Of a stretch of 44,676 nt of DNA, positions 6,254 to 14,113 are shown in pieces (within the stretch, counting starts at the first letter, position 1; each line of letters opens with the position of its first letter). Source of the DNA: a virus. Both the position numbers and the translations under genes were made by a program. The stretch is taken from positions 1 through 44,676 of IMG/VR virus record IMGVR_UViG_3300029957_000013. The stretch is one strand, 5' to 3'. The notes under the pieces are model-generated. The model was not told the origin of the DNA, did no database searches, and worked only from the letters and a program-made list of their open reading frames with translations.

Positions 6254-7476
6254 ACGGGCACACAAACGGCGTCGCCGCTTTGGCCACGCTGCCCGACCTA
6301 CCGGAGGAAGCCTGGGCGCCGCCGCTCGACCGCTACCGGGACTTGGTCTGTCGCGACTCTGAGGCGCCCGAAGCCTACCACTGGGCGTCGGCGGTGGTGC
6401 TAATCGGGCAGCTCTTCGGGCGGCGGGTATGCCAATACTACGCCGGCGACATCTTCCTGAACTTTCAGTTTGTCCTGATCGGTGCCACGGGCATCAAGAA
6501 GTCGACGCCGATCAACCTTGCACCGCGGCTCTTTCGCGAAATCTGCGACCGCGAAGGGGTTGGCACGCTCTGGGGCGTGTCGACCGGCGAGGGGCTACTC
6601 AGCAAATTCGCCGAGAACGAGGACACGCGGCTTGTCGTCTGCCTAAACGAACTGCGGGCGCTCTTTGTCCGGGCCAAGCGCGACGGCAATCAGCAACTGG
6701 GGTCGATCCTGATCGAGCTGATGGACGCCGGCGACAAGGTCGACAACCCGACCAAGTCCAACCCGATTACGGCGGTGCGGCCGTTCATGTCGCTGCTGTC
6801 GGCCGCCACACCTGAGAGCCTGGAGGACGCGATCAACGACAACGACGTCTATGGCGGGCTCCTAAACCGCATCCTACCCATCGGTGGCGTGCCTGGTGGC
6901 GCGCAGCCGTTTCCCGAGAAGCCCGACAGTATCGCGGTCAATGCCCTAGTCGGCGTCATCGACGACCTCGTGACGCGCTACGGGGGCCCGACGGAGATCC
7001 GGCTGGAGAAGAACAGTGACGCCGGCGAGCTGTGGGCAAGCTGGTATCAGCGCTATTACGAGCGGCAGACTGGCGGCGCGCAGCAAGACGGCCTGACGGC
7101 ACTCAGCCAACGCCAACACACGCACGTGCGGCGTCTGGCGCTGCTTTTCGCCGCACTCCGGGGCGCCACTAGGATCGACGTGGAGGACCTCCAGCGCGCG
7201 CTGACGCTGGTGCTGACCTACTTCCATCCGATTCTCGAGCGCGTCCTGCAGCCGATCACGGTCGATGCGCATAGGCGGTTGGATGTGAAGATCGAGCGGA
7301 TCTTGCGGGAGAAGCCGATGACGAAACGGCGGCTCCACCAGAAGCTGTCCGGGCGCATTAAGGGCGGCGACTTTCAGCGCGCGCTGTCCATCTTGATCGA
7401 CCTACAGAGCGTGGTCGAAGTGACCGACGGAATGGGCGGCAAGGTGATGCTCAAATGGTCGGACTCCGATGACTGA
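6229..7476 (+). CDS. DUF3987-like replicative helicase/primase-associated ATPase
   Basis: The 415-residue protein has a P-loop-like GATGIKKST at residues 85-93; Lys91 and Ser92 take the Walker A positions, with Lys in place of the usual second Gly. A strand ending in LVVCLNEL may be Walker B. The order DRYRD, WASAVVLIGQLFGR, P-loop, then FMSLLSAATPESL and NRILPIGG is that of DUF3987-type ATPases, which accompany primases in phage and plasmid replication. The C-terminal ~80 residues look like a winged helix (MTKRRLHQKLSGR, FQRALSILIDLQSVVEV). It sits between the CHC2 protein and the candidate origin, which supports a replication role. Confidence 0.75.
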   Translation: MASLDEPVNGHTNGVAALATLPDLPEEAWAPPLDRYRDLVCRDSEAPEAYHWASAVVLIGQLFGRRVCQYYAGDIFLNFQFVLIGATGIKKSTPINLAPRLFREICDREGVGTLWGVSTGEGLLSKFAENEDTRLVVCLNELRALFVRAKRDGNQQLGSILIELMDAGDKVDNPTKSNPITAVRPFMSLLSAATPESLEDAINDNDVYGGLLNRILPIGGVPGGAQPFPEKPDSIAVNALVGVIDDLVTRYGGPTEIRLEKNSDAGELWASWYQRYYERQTGGAQQDGLTALSQRQHTHVRRLALLFAALRGATRIDVEDLQRALTLVLTYFHPILERVLQPITVDAHRRLDVKIERILREKPMTKRRLHQKLSGRIKGGDFQRALSILIDLQSVVEVTDGMGGKVMLKWSDSDD

Positions 7477-7664
7477 TTTCACCCCGTCAACAATGGCGTC
7501 AACGGGGCGTCAACACGTGTTCAACTTGTTGACGGTGGTGACGCGAGTTGACGCGGGTTGTGTCAACCGAATTTCCACAATCCGGAATCCGGAATTTCCC
7601 TTTATATATATACACATACACACTCTCACACACACATAAGGGAGAGAAAGGTTGACGTGTTGAC
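7477..7664. other. Candidate replication origin: GTCAAC/GTTGAC motif cluster beside an AT-rich tract
   Basis: The hexamer GTCAAC or its complement GTTGAC occurs at 7486, 7498, 7509, 7528, 7547, 7562, 7651 and 7659, eight times in about 180 bases and in both orientations. Two TCCGGA palindromes 7 bases apart (7581, 7588) and two GAATTTCC copies (7569, 7592) follow. Then comes an AT- and CA-rich tract at 7600-7640 (TTTATATATATACACATACA), an obvious weak point in an otherwise GC-rich genome. Iterons plus a melting region next to a helicase gene are the classic form of a replication origin. An operator array is the alternative. Confidence 0.5.
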
Positions 7665-7757
7665 ATGGGGGTAGGCACCAATAGCGATTTAGGGGAAGAA
7701 TTGGCGATTCTGGCCCTTTTCTCTCTCCCTAGGGGCGACAACCGCCAACACGTCAAC
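7651..7757. repeat. 12-bp inverted repeat pair
   Basis: GTTGACGTGTTG at 7651-7662 is exactly repeated in reverse complement as CAACACGTCAAC at 7746-7757. Between them lies a second imperfect pair, AGGGAGAGAAAGG near 7638-7651 and CCTTTTCTCTCTCCCT at 7715-7730. The repeats extend the motif cluster into the start of the next ORF and may be protein-binding sites. Confidence 0.55.
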
Positions 7758-7982
7758 TCGGCGGTCCCCGAGCCGCCGACGGAGCCTGCGGTTGAGACAC
7801 CTCCGCCACTATCAATCGGGCGCAGCTTGACTGCCGACTTGCCCGCCACCTTCCCCGGCATCGCCGTCGCCCTCGACTACCGCCGCACCACCACCACCCC
7901 CGGCGGCATGGGGGCGTGGCGCTGCATGACGGACGAGGAACCGCCGGCGCTGCACGAGCAGGAGGAAACGCATGGCGAGTGA
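7665..7982 (+). CDS. Hypothetical protein of doubtful start
   Basis: A 105-residue frame begins inside the motif cluster without a visible ribosome site. Its middle is Pro- and Thr-rich and its end is acidic (EEPPALHEQEETHGE). No domain is recognised. Its 3' part overlaps the next gene by 11 bases and has coding-like composition. The real start could lie further in, leaving the first ~85 bases as part of the regulatory region. Confidence 0.4.
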   Translation: MGVGTNSDLGEELAILALFSLPRGDNRQHVNSAVPEPPTEPAVETPPPLSIGRSLTADLPATFPGIAVALDYRRTTTTPGGMGAWRCMTDEEPPALHEQEETHGE

Positions 7983-8358
7983 ACGACTGCCGTTTTTCAC
8001 CGATCCGAACGATTATCACGACGCGCGACACCACCTGCGCAGTGCATACTGGACCAGTGAGCAGCGCCTGGCGGCCGCCGTCCTTGCGACCGCCGTCGAC
8101 GACCTAACGCGCTGGACCACCAACGGTCAGACGCTTGAGTCGATGCGCGAGCTGCCCCGGCTGCAGGTGTGGATCTGGAGCCGTGAGGCGACCACGCCAT
8201 TCGGCTCACTCGGCGCGGTCTGCGTGCTCCTCGGGCTAGACCTCGGATATGTGCGTAGGCGGTTAGCGGAGGCGCAGGGAACGGCTGAGATTGCGCGCGG
8301 GGCGATGGACCCTGGAGTAGGGACGCCGGAGGTGCTGCGTGCAGCAGCGGGGCTCTGA
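7972..8358 (+). CDS. Hypothetical early phage protein
   Basis: The 128-residue, mostly helical protein contains SEQRLAAAVLATAVDDL, a middle with WIWSREATTPFGS, and VLLGLDLGYVRRRL near the C-terminus. This layout recurs in small phage and plasmid proteins near replication genes in GC-rich proteobacterial-type genomes, but has no assigned function. GAGGAAACGC before the ATG is a good ribosome site. It is the last well-supported gene before the exported block. Confidence 0.65.
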   Translation: MASERLPFFTDPNDYHDARHHLRSAYWTSEQRLAAAVLATAVDDLTRWTTNGQTLESMRELPRLQVWIWSREATTPFGSLGAVCVLLGLDLGYVRRRLAEAQGTAEIARGAMDPGVGTPEVLRAAAGL

Positions 8359-8374
8359 GCGCGTTGTGGGGGCC

Positions 8375-8533
8375 ATGACGTCACCCGACGCCGCCCCCCA
8401 TGACCCGGCTATCGAACACACCACCGGCGCTCGCCGGGCGATCCAGCGCAACGATCTAGGCGCGCTGATTCGACACGTGATCGGCTGGCTGCACGCGATT
8501 ACGAGTGAGGGAACGACGACCCGCGCACCTTAG
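8375..8533 (+). CDS. Small hypothetical protein
   Basis: The 52-residue ORF (MTSPDAAPHDPAIEH, then a helix with GALIRHVIGWLHAI) starts 16 bases after the previous stop. A GTG at 8339 in the same frame is an alternative start that would overlap the previous gene. No domain is recognised. The amphipathic helix could be a protein contact. Confidence 0.4.
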   Translation: MTSPDAAPHDPAIEHTTGARRAIQRNDLGALIRHVIGWLHAITSEGTTTRAP

Positions 8534-8536
8534 CAC

Positions 8537-8565
8537 TTAACCGACGCCGTGGAGTGTGCTACACG
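8537..8565 (+). promoter_or_regulatory. Possible sigma-70-type promoter before the exported block
   Basis: TTAACC at 8537-8542 and TACACG at 8560-8565 are 17 bases apart, with a TG one base upstream of the -10-like hexamer. Matches are partial (about 4/6 and 3/6). The position, in the 110-base gap between the early genes and the first exported protein, is what makes it worth listing. Confidence 0.25.
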
Positions 8566-8643
8566 GCGCGCAGACGGTTGCCGCCAACCGGGCCACGATT
8601 CGATCGTCGCCCGACCGTGCCGCAGCGAACTCTCGGAGGTTCG

Positions 8644-9021
8644 ATGCGGCAACTCGGCAATATCTTCCTGGCCCTGGCGCTCTGTGCGCTGGCCGCTCTC
8701 ATTTCCCCTGCCGGTGCTGAGTCCTCAGCGCCGCCGCAGACGGTCGCCGCCGCTTCCCCCGATGCGGCGGCGACCGTCCCCCCCACGGCTGAGCCGAGCC
8801 CGACGGCCACCGCCGTCCTGATCGCCGGCGAGACGCTGCAGGCGCAGCTTGCGGGCTACGAGCAGCAGCTCGGCAAGCTCGGCCAGCAGCAGGCGCAGCT
8901 CGAGAAGCAGCGCGATCAGGTGAAGGCGCAGCTTGAGGCGGTCGACAAACAGCTCCTGCTTCTGCGCGGCGCACGCATCGGGGCGCGGATTGCGCTGGGG
9001 CTTGGGGACGACGGGCGATGA
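8644..9021 (+). CDS. Exported coiled-coil protein (possible lysis or spanin-type role)
   Basis: The 125-residue protein has a signal peptide (residues 1-25, hydrophobic FLALALCALAALISP, AGA cleavage site) and a Pro/Thr/Ala linker to about 58. A coiled coil then runs from ~62 to 108, rich in Gln, Leu, Glu and Lys with clear heptads. TCTCGGAGG is placed well before the ATG at 8644; an upstream extension in the same frame lacks a signal and was rejected. Periplasmic coiled coils are found among phage spanins, but there is no lipobox or partner to prove that. The TGA overlaps the next ATG. Confidence 0.65.
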   Translation: MRQLGNIFLALALCALAALISPAGAESSAPPQTVAAASPDAAATVPPTAEPSPTATAVLIAGETLQAQLAGYEQQLGKLGQQQAQLEKQRDQVKAQLEAVDKQLLLLRGARIGARIALGLGDDGR

Positions 9022-10370
9022 AGCGCGTCGCCGCGGCAACAGAAACCCTCGGCCTTGGAGACTTCGGGCCGGTGCGCCCCCGTGGACTGGCGGGGTTTGG
9101 CCTCGCGCTGCTCTGCCTGCTCGCCTGCCCGCTGGGGGCGCGCGCGCAAACCTCCGCCGTCGTCATCGGCTGGGCGGACGGGTGTGTCGCGCAGACCGGC
9201 CGCGATGCGGCAATCCAGCCCTGGCAAATCGTCGCCAACGCCGGCGCGCTGCTGTTCACGCAGCCGGGCAAGTATTCGGTCTGCCGCTGGCAGCTCCACG
9301 GCGAGCTGACGCGGTACGCCGGCAACTCAAAGCAGGCCACCACGCCAGGACAAGGCGACGGCGGCATGGCACCCGACGCCTTGCTGTTCGGCCCGATCGG
9401 CATCGAGACGCAGGCGACCGATACCTACATCTCCGACGTCAACACGATCCGCGTCGTGCAAGACGGCGGCACGATCACCACCGCCGTCAACACGGGCCTC
9501 TACAACCCATACGGCATGGCGAAAAGCCGCGACGGTTCCCGGCTCTACGTCGCCGACCAGCAGCACCAGCAGCTCGTGAGCTACGCGCTGCCCTGCTACG
9601 GCGCCGCCACCTGTGGGCCTCGTGTGGTGGTCGCAGGGACCGGGATGCAGGGATCGGCCGGGGACGGGGGTTCGGCGCTGTCGGCCCAGCTGTTCAACCC
9701 GGACGACGTCGCAGTCTGTCCCGACGGCGCGATCTACATCGCGACCGAAGACAACCGCATCCGCCGGATCGATCCGGTCACCGGCAAGATCAGCACCTAT
9801 GCCGGTGGTGGCGCGCCCGCATCGGGCATCGGCGACGGCGGCCCGGCGACCTCCGCCAAGCTGAATTACTCGCCCGGCATCGCCTGCGACGATCACGGAA
9901 ACCTCTTCATCGCCGACCAGAAGAACAACCGCGCGCGCCGCGTCGACGCGGTCACCAAGATCATCACCACCGTGGCGGGCGACGGGACCACCGGGACCGC
10001 CAAGCACGTCGAGACGGGCAATGCGACGACGCAGCCGTGCGGGGGACCGACCGATGTGACGGTCGATGGCGACCTGCTGTTCGTCGCCTGCAGCCAGCCG
10101 CCCAACGCGATGATCCTCGAGGTGCAGATGGGCGCGGCGCCGCCGACGGCGACGATGGTGGCCGCGACCTCGACCATTCCCCCGACCAACAGCCCCGCGC
10201 CCGCGCTGACCGCGACACGGACGTTCGCCTCGACCAACACGCCGGCGCCGACATCCACGCGGACGTTGCCGCCGACGATGACGGCAAGTGCCACGGTAAC
10301 CGCAACGGCCACTGCGACGCGCACCATCCGGAAATGCGGAACGGGCGAGACGCCGGAGTGCGTGCTGTGA
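9018..10370 (+). CDS. Secreted NHL-repeat beta-propeller protein with PT-rich tail
   Basis: The 450-residue protein has a signal peptide with hydrophobic core ~25-41 ending at ARA. Several NHL-type blades follow, each with a Gly-Asp-Gly-Gly turn (GQGDGGMAPDALLFGP, GSAGDGGSALSAQLFNP, GIGDGGPATSAKLNY) followed by GAIYIATEDNRIRRI or GNLFIADQKNNRARRV. The last ~80 residues are a Thr/Pro/Ala linker (TATRTFASTNTPAPTSTRT) and a short Cys-containing end. NHL propellers bind proteins, RNA or carbohydrate; in bacteria this type is usually extracellular. It is unusual in a phage genome and may be a host gene captured as cargo or a receptor-like fibre part. Confidence 0.8.
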   Translation: MKRVAAATETLGLGDFGPVRPRGLAGFGLALLCLLACPLGARAQTSAVVIGWADGCVAQTGRDAAIQPWQIVANAGALLFTQPGKYSVCRWQLHGELTRYAGNSKQATTPGQGDGGMAPDALLFGPIGIETQATDTYISDVNTIRVVQDGGTITTAVNTGLYNPYGMAKSRDGSRLYVADQQHQQLVSYALPCYGAATCGPRVVVAGTGMQGSAGDGGSALSAQLFNPDDVAVCPDGAIYIATEDNRIRRIDPVTGKISTYAGGGAPASGIGDGGPATSAKLNYSPGIACDDHGNLFIADQKNNRARRVDAVTKIITTVAGDGTTGTAKHVETGNATTQPCGGPTDVTVDGDLLFVACSQPPNAMILEVQMGAAPPTATMVAATSTIPPTNSPAPALTATRTFASTNTPAPTSTRTLPPTMTASATVTATATATRTIRKCGTGETPECVL

Positions 10371-10663
10371 AACCCGGCGACATCATCCGCATCGAGTGGG
10401 ACAAGATCCCCGGGCCGCGCTGCATCACCGTCAACGATGAACCGTTGAACCTCGTCGCGTCTGCCAAGATCGAATGGCCGGGGGAAGTCGGCAACTACGG
10501 CCCCGCGCTGCTGACAATCCAGCAGCACATCCTCGGAGCGGACCGCCGTAGCGTCGAGCCCGCGCAGCACGTGACGCAGGGCTATCTCGTCCCGAAAGAA
10601 CGCTACGACGCATTCGCGCGCTGGGAGCTCGAACAGCGGCGCGCCGCCGGGAGCGAGTCGTGA
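10367..10663 (+). CDS. Hypothetical protein
   Basis: The 98-residue protein begins with GTG overlapping the previous stop. A beta-rich N-terminus (KPGDIIRIEWDKIPGPRCI) leads to a helical end with YDAFARWELEQRR. No family is recognised and no signal peptide is present, unlike its neighbours. It overlaps the following small membrane protein by 4 bases. Confidence 0.55.
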   Translation: MKPGDIIRIEWDKIPGPRCITVNDEPLNLVASAKIEWPGEVGNYGPALLTIQQHILGADRRSVEPAQHVTQGYLVPKERYDAFARWELEQRRAAGSES

Positions 10664-10857
10664 CGCTCGCGCAGATCATCACCCAGGGCGCGTTCTACTT
10701 CGGCGGCTTGTTCATCGGCTTCCTGGCCGGCCGCTCCACCAAACGCGCCGACGTGCCGCAGGCGTTCCTCGACCGCATCAACACGCTCGACGCGCAGCTG
10801 AAAGCTCGTACCGCCGAGCTGGAGAAGGTCACCAAGGCGAACACGCCGAAACCCTAA
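10660..10857 (+). CDS. Small single-span membrane protein (holin-like or spanin-like)
   Basis: The 65-residue protein has one transmembrane segment (residues ~5-24, IITQGAFYFGGLFIGFLAG) followed by a basic RSTKR and a short coiled coil (FLDRINTLDAQLKARTAEL). This N-in topology with a charged helical tail resembles inner-membrane phage lysis proteins of the spanin or holin group. No lysozyme gene lies next to it, so lysis is only a suggestion. Its GTG start overlaps the previous gene. Confidence 0.55.
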   Translation: MTLAQIITQGAFYFGGLFIGFLAGRSTKRADVPQAFLDRINTLDAQLKARTAELEKVTKANTPKP

Positions 10858-10861
10858 CCGT

Positions 10862-10877
10862 GTGCGCCGCGGCGCAC
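10862..10877. repeat. Perfect 16-bp palindrome in intergenic gap
   Basis: GTGCGCCGCGGCGCAC equals its own reverse complement. It lies between the stop at 10857 and the next ATG at 10902. It may form a stem with a CGCG loop in mRNA or be a protein-binding site. No T-run follows. Confidence 0.5.
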
Positions 10878-10901
10878 CCTCAACCGAACAGGAGAACCAC
10901 C

Positions 10902-11159
10902 ATGCCTACGCAAGACGATCTCAATGCCGCAGTCGCCAAGCTCGAAGCCGACGTCACGCCGCTGACCAGCGCCGAAGACGGCGTTGTGCAGACGCTGGTG
11001 ACCGTCAAGGGCCTGTACGACGCAGCCGTTGCGGCCGGCGGCACGCCGCAAGAAATCATCGACCGCGTCAACGCCGTGTCGGCGACGCTCGAAGCGCGCG
11101 CGCAGACCATGGCGGCGGCGGCCGTAGCCAACACGCCGGCGCAGGCGCCCGCGGCCTAA
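10902..11159 (+). CDS. Small Ala-rich helical protein
   Basis: The 85-residue protein MPTQDDLNAAVAKLEADV continues with EDGVVQTLVTVKGLYDAAVAAGG and TPQEIIDRVNAVSATLEARA, predicting helices that can pair as coiled coils. Proteins of this form are common in phage tail and fibre regions, but none has a firm function known to me. CAGGAGAACCACC before the ATG is a strong ribosome site. It precedes the large fibre gene. Confidence 0.6.
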   Translation: MPTQDDLNAAVAKLEADVTPLTSAEDGVVQTLVTVKGLYDAAVAAGGTPQEIIDRVNAVSATLEARAQTMAAAAVANTPAQAPAA

Positions 11160-11197
11160 GCAAGCACCACAGCACCACGGTGGCGGAGGGGATGGGT

Positions 11198-14113
11198 ATG
11201 GCGCGGCGGCAGGTCTGGTGGCTTGTCGCCGCGCTGCTGGTGGCGGGGCGCGCGTTCGCGTCCACGCCGACCGACGTCGGCGCGAGCTTCACGAGCAGCG
11301 GCGCCACGGGACAGCTTGCGGCCGACACCATCGCGGCGCGCGACCAAAACGCCAACGGACTGCCCAACTTCATCCGCCTCGACCACAACGCAACCGATGT
11401 CACGCCGAACCCGACCTGTGCCGCCTCGTGCAACACCGGGCAAGCCTGCCTGATCGACATCGACGAGTCGGCAACCGACACGTGGGTGCTGTGCGTCGGG
11501 ACGTCGGACTTCTTTCACATTCCGAACACCGGCACGTCGGTCATCGGCGATGCGAAGCTGCTCGTCGGCACCGGCGCGAATACGGGCGCGTATGTCGCGG
11601 TCACGGGCGATGTCACGATCAACGATTCCGGCGTCACCGCAATCGGCAGCGACAAGGTCACCGCGCCCATGGTCGCCTTCAACTACGCCGGCTCGGCGAG
11701 CGAAGGCGGACCCGCAACGACCGCACTCGCGCTGAATGCGAACCCGACCGACTGCTCGGCGACGCAGTACGCCACAGCGATCGCCGCCTCCGGCAATCTC
11801 ACGTGTGCGCAGCCGGCATTTTCCGATCTCTCGGGCAGCGCGACCGACGCGCAGATTCCGAACAGCATCACCGTCGACCTGGCGACCGCTGCAACCGCCT
11901 TGGCGGCCAATCCGACCGACTGTAGCGCGAGCCAATTCGCGACCACCATTGCCGCGAACGGCAACCTGACCTGCGCACAGCCCGCGTTCTCCGACCTGTC
12001 GGGCGCGGCCACCGCAGCGCAGATGCCGAGCGGCACGAATACCACCACGTGGACGATCGACGCGGACGCGACTGGCACCGAGCCGGCCAACGGCGCGGGC
12101 CTGAAGATCGAAGGCGGCTCGGGTGACATCACGATCACCTACGACGCAACCGGCAACGATCTGGAATTCACCGGCGCAACTGGCGGCTACACGTTTGACG
12201 CCACGATCACCGGCAACCTGACGGGAGCCGTGACGGGCAACGCCTCGACGGCGACGGCCTTGGCGGCAAATCCCACGGATTGCTCAGCCAACCAGTTCGC
12301 CACGACGATTGCGGCAAGCGGCAATTTGACCTGCGCGCAGGTGGCGTTCAGCAACCTCTCTGGCTCAGCCACTGACGCGCAAATCCCCGACAACATCACG
12401 GTCACGCTCGCCGCGACCGCCACCGCGCTTGCCGCCAACGGCACCAACTGCTCCGCCGGGCAATATCCGCTCGGCGTCGATGCGTCTGGCAATGTCGAGG
12501 GCTGCACGGCGGACCAGACCGGCGGCCCGTTCTCGTCGCTCACCAGCGGCACCAACACCGCCGCCGCCATGCTGGTCGGCTCGGGCGCCTCCCTCGGCAC
12601 CACGGGTACCGGCACCATCACCGCAAGCGAGGTGACCTGCACGGGCTGCGTATCCACGACCGAAGTGGCAAGCGGCGTCACGATCGACACGAAGTGGGAC
12701 ACCGCAGCGGAGATCAACGCGGCGACCACCGACGACGACTTCGTCACCCTGACCGGCACGCAGTCGATCAGCGGCAACAAGACCTTCAGTGGAACCGAGG
12801 TCTTCACCGCGGCCACGCTGCGCCCCCCGAATGGTTCGAGCGTGCCCGGCACCTGCACGGCTGGTGATGTCTACAACCTCCCAGCCGGCGGCCTCGGCGC
12901 GCGCCAGTACCTGTGCGTGGCGACCAACACATGGGCGGCCACAGACAACGCCTTCGGCTCGGAGATCGACGCAACCGAGATGGCGAACACGCTCACGTTC
13001 TCCGGCGCGCAGGTCATTGACCTGAACACGAACAGCGCGGCGATCAAGCTGCCGATCACGGCCAGTAGTCCGGCAAGTAACGGCGTCTTCGCCATCGATT
13101 CCACGTCTCCCTACGAGCTGAAGTGGTACGCGGGTGGCGCGGTGCAGCGCCCCTATCCGCTCCTGGCCGGCCGCAGTAGCGGCCAGACCCTTGCCGGCGG
13201 CAACACCAGCGACGGGAGCGACAACCAAGCCCTCAACACCTGCGCGGCGGGCGCCGTCAGCGACACACGCGGTGGCTGCATCCAGCACGAGGGGAACGAG
13301 GTCACCACCATCGGCGGCAGCCTGCTCCTGACCGCTGGTGACATCACGACTGGCGCCTTCAACGGCGACATCCTGCTCTACACCAACAACGGCGCGCTGT
13401 CGGTCTTCGGCGTGCCGGACTTCGGCGTCTACAACAACAATCGCGCCGGTTTCCAGGTCGCCTCGGGCGCGCTGCCGTCGTTCGATGTGTCGATCGGCGG
13501 CCAAGCGGCGCGCACGATCGGGCTCGAACGCCAGACGACGAGCAACACGGCTGGCAACGGTCTCACGATCAGTGCCAGCGCAGCGACCACGGGCGCCACC
13601 GACAAGAACGGCGGCACGCTGACGCTGCAGCCGGGTGTCCCGACCGGCCAGGGCAAGAGCCTCATCTCGCTGCAGACGCCGACCCGCGCGACCGCATCCG
13701 GCACGAGCGATCAGACGATGGTCGATCGGCTGGTGCTGGGCGGCAAGCGCATCCTGACCAACAACTCGGCGACCGCAGTGCTGAACGCGACGGCGGCAAG
13801 CGGGTCAACGGTTGCGGGCATCATCCACTACTCGGTGATCGTCACCAACGGCACCGATTACCAGGTCGAATCGGGGCAGGTGCATTACACCGGCGTCAAC
13901 AAGGCCGGCACGGTCACCTCGACAGTCACCGAGACGGCCGCGAGCACGCAGACGCTCTCGACGGGGACGCTCACCAGCGCCTGGACGATCGGCACCGCCA
14001 ATCCGGTGGTCGTGAGCGTCAATGCGAACTCCTCCCTGACCCCATCGACCGGCTATCCACTGCTGACGTTTTGGGTCGAGAACCTGGCTGACCAAGCGGT
14101 CGCTCTGCAGTGA
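11198..14113 (+). CDS. Large fibre-like repeat protein with signal peptide
   Basis: The 971-residue protein starts with a signal peptide (RQVWWLVAALLVAGRAFAS). A beta-rich body of Ala, Thr, Asn and Gly follows, typical of tail-fibre or adhesin shafts. Four related units start near 11741, 11909, 12269 and 12437, each beginning NPTDCSA or NGTNCSA and continuing with ASGNLTCAQ and FSDLSGSATDAQIP. The C-terminal third has GTLTLQPG- and SQTLSTGTL-like strands. The start at 11198 has GGAGG with 8-base spacing; the ATG at 11192 is too close to it. A signal peptide on a fibre is odd for a phage. Function is inferred as host binding. Confidence 0.7.
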   Translation: MARRQVWWLVAALLVAGRAFASTPTDVGASFTSSGATGQLAADTIAARDQNANGLPNFIRLDHNATDVTPNPTCAASCNTGQACLIDIDESATDTWVLCVGTSDFFHIPNTGTSVIGDAKLLVGTGANTGAYVAVTGDVTINDSGVTAIGSDKVTAPMVAFNYAGSASEGGPATTALALNANPTDCSATQYATAIAASGNLTCAQPAFSDLSGSATDAQIPNSITVDLATAATALAANPTDCSASQFATTIAANGNLTCAQPAFSDLSGAATAAQMPSGTNTTTWTIDADATGTEPANGAGLKIEGGSGDITITYDATGNDLEFTGATGGYTFDATITGNLTGAVTGNASTATALAANPTDCSANQFATTIAASGNLTCAQVAFSNLSGSATDAQIPDNITVTLAATATALAANGTNCSAGQYPLGVDASGNVEGCTADQTGGPFSSLTSGTNTAAAMLVGSGASLGTTGTGTITASEVTCTGCVSTTEVASGVTIDTKWDTAAEINAATTDDDFVTLTGTQSISGNKTFSGTEVFTAATLRPPNGSSVPGTCTAGDVYNLPAGGLGARQYLCVATNTWAATDNAFGSEIDATEMANTLTFSGAQVIDLNTNSAAIKLPITASSPASNGVFAIDSTSPYELKWYAGGAVQRPYPLLAGRSSGQTLAGGNTSDGSDNQALNTCAAGAVSDTRGGCIQHEGNEVTTIGGSLLLTAGDITTGAFNGDILLYTNNGALSVFGVPDFGVYNNNRAGFQVASGALPSFDVSIGGQAARTIGLERQTTSNTAGNGLTISASAATTGATDKNGGTLTLQPGVPTGQGKSLISLQTPTRATASGTSDQTMVDRLVLGGKRILTNNSATAVLNATAASGSTVAGIIHYSVIVTNGTDYQVESGQVHYTGVNKAGTVTSTVTETAASTQTLSTGTLTSAWTIGTANPVVVSVNANSSLTPSTGYPLLTFWVENLADQAVALQ
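11741..12478 (+). repeat. Degenerate 168-base (56-residue) repeats in the fibre gene
   Basis: Units begin at 11741, 11909, 12269 and 12437. The first-to-second and third-to-fourth offsets are exactly 168 bases; a 360-base gap between the second and third holds unrelated sequence. Each unit encodes the NPTDCSA...GNLTCAQ...SDLSGSATDAQ pattern with two Cys. Confidence 0.7.

Noticed and set aside
7600-7640. TA/CA-rich repeats as a CRISPR or microsatellite
   Set aside because: No spacer-repeat periodicity; simple AT/CA tract better explained as a melting region.
8933-10663. 576-codon + strand frame overlapping the NHL gene
   Set aside because: It is the second frame of the NHL gene (Arg-rich); only its last 98 codons, from GTG 10367, are a real gene.
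12365-13504. 379-codon reverse-strand frame in the fibre gene
   Set aside because: Antisense of a repeat-rich GC-high gene; Arg/Gly/Ala-rich with no domain.
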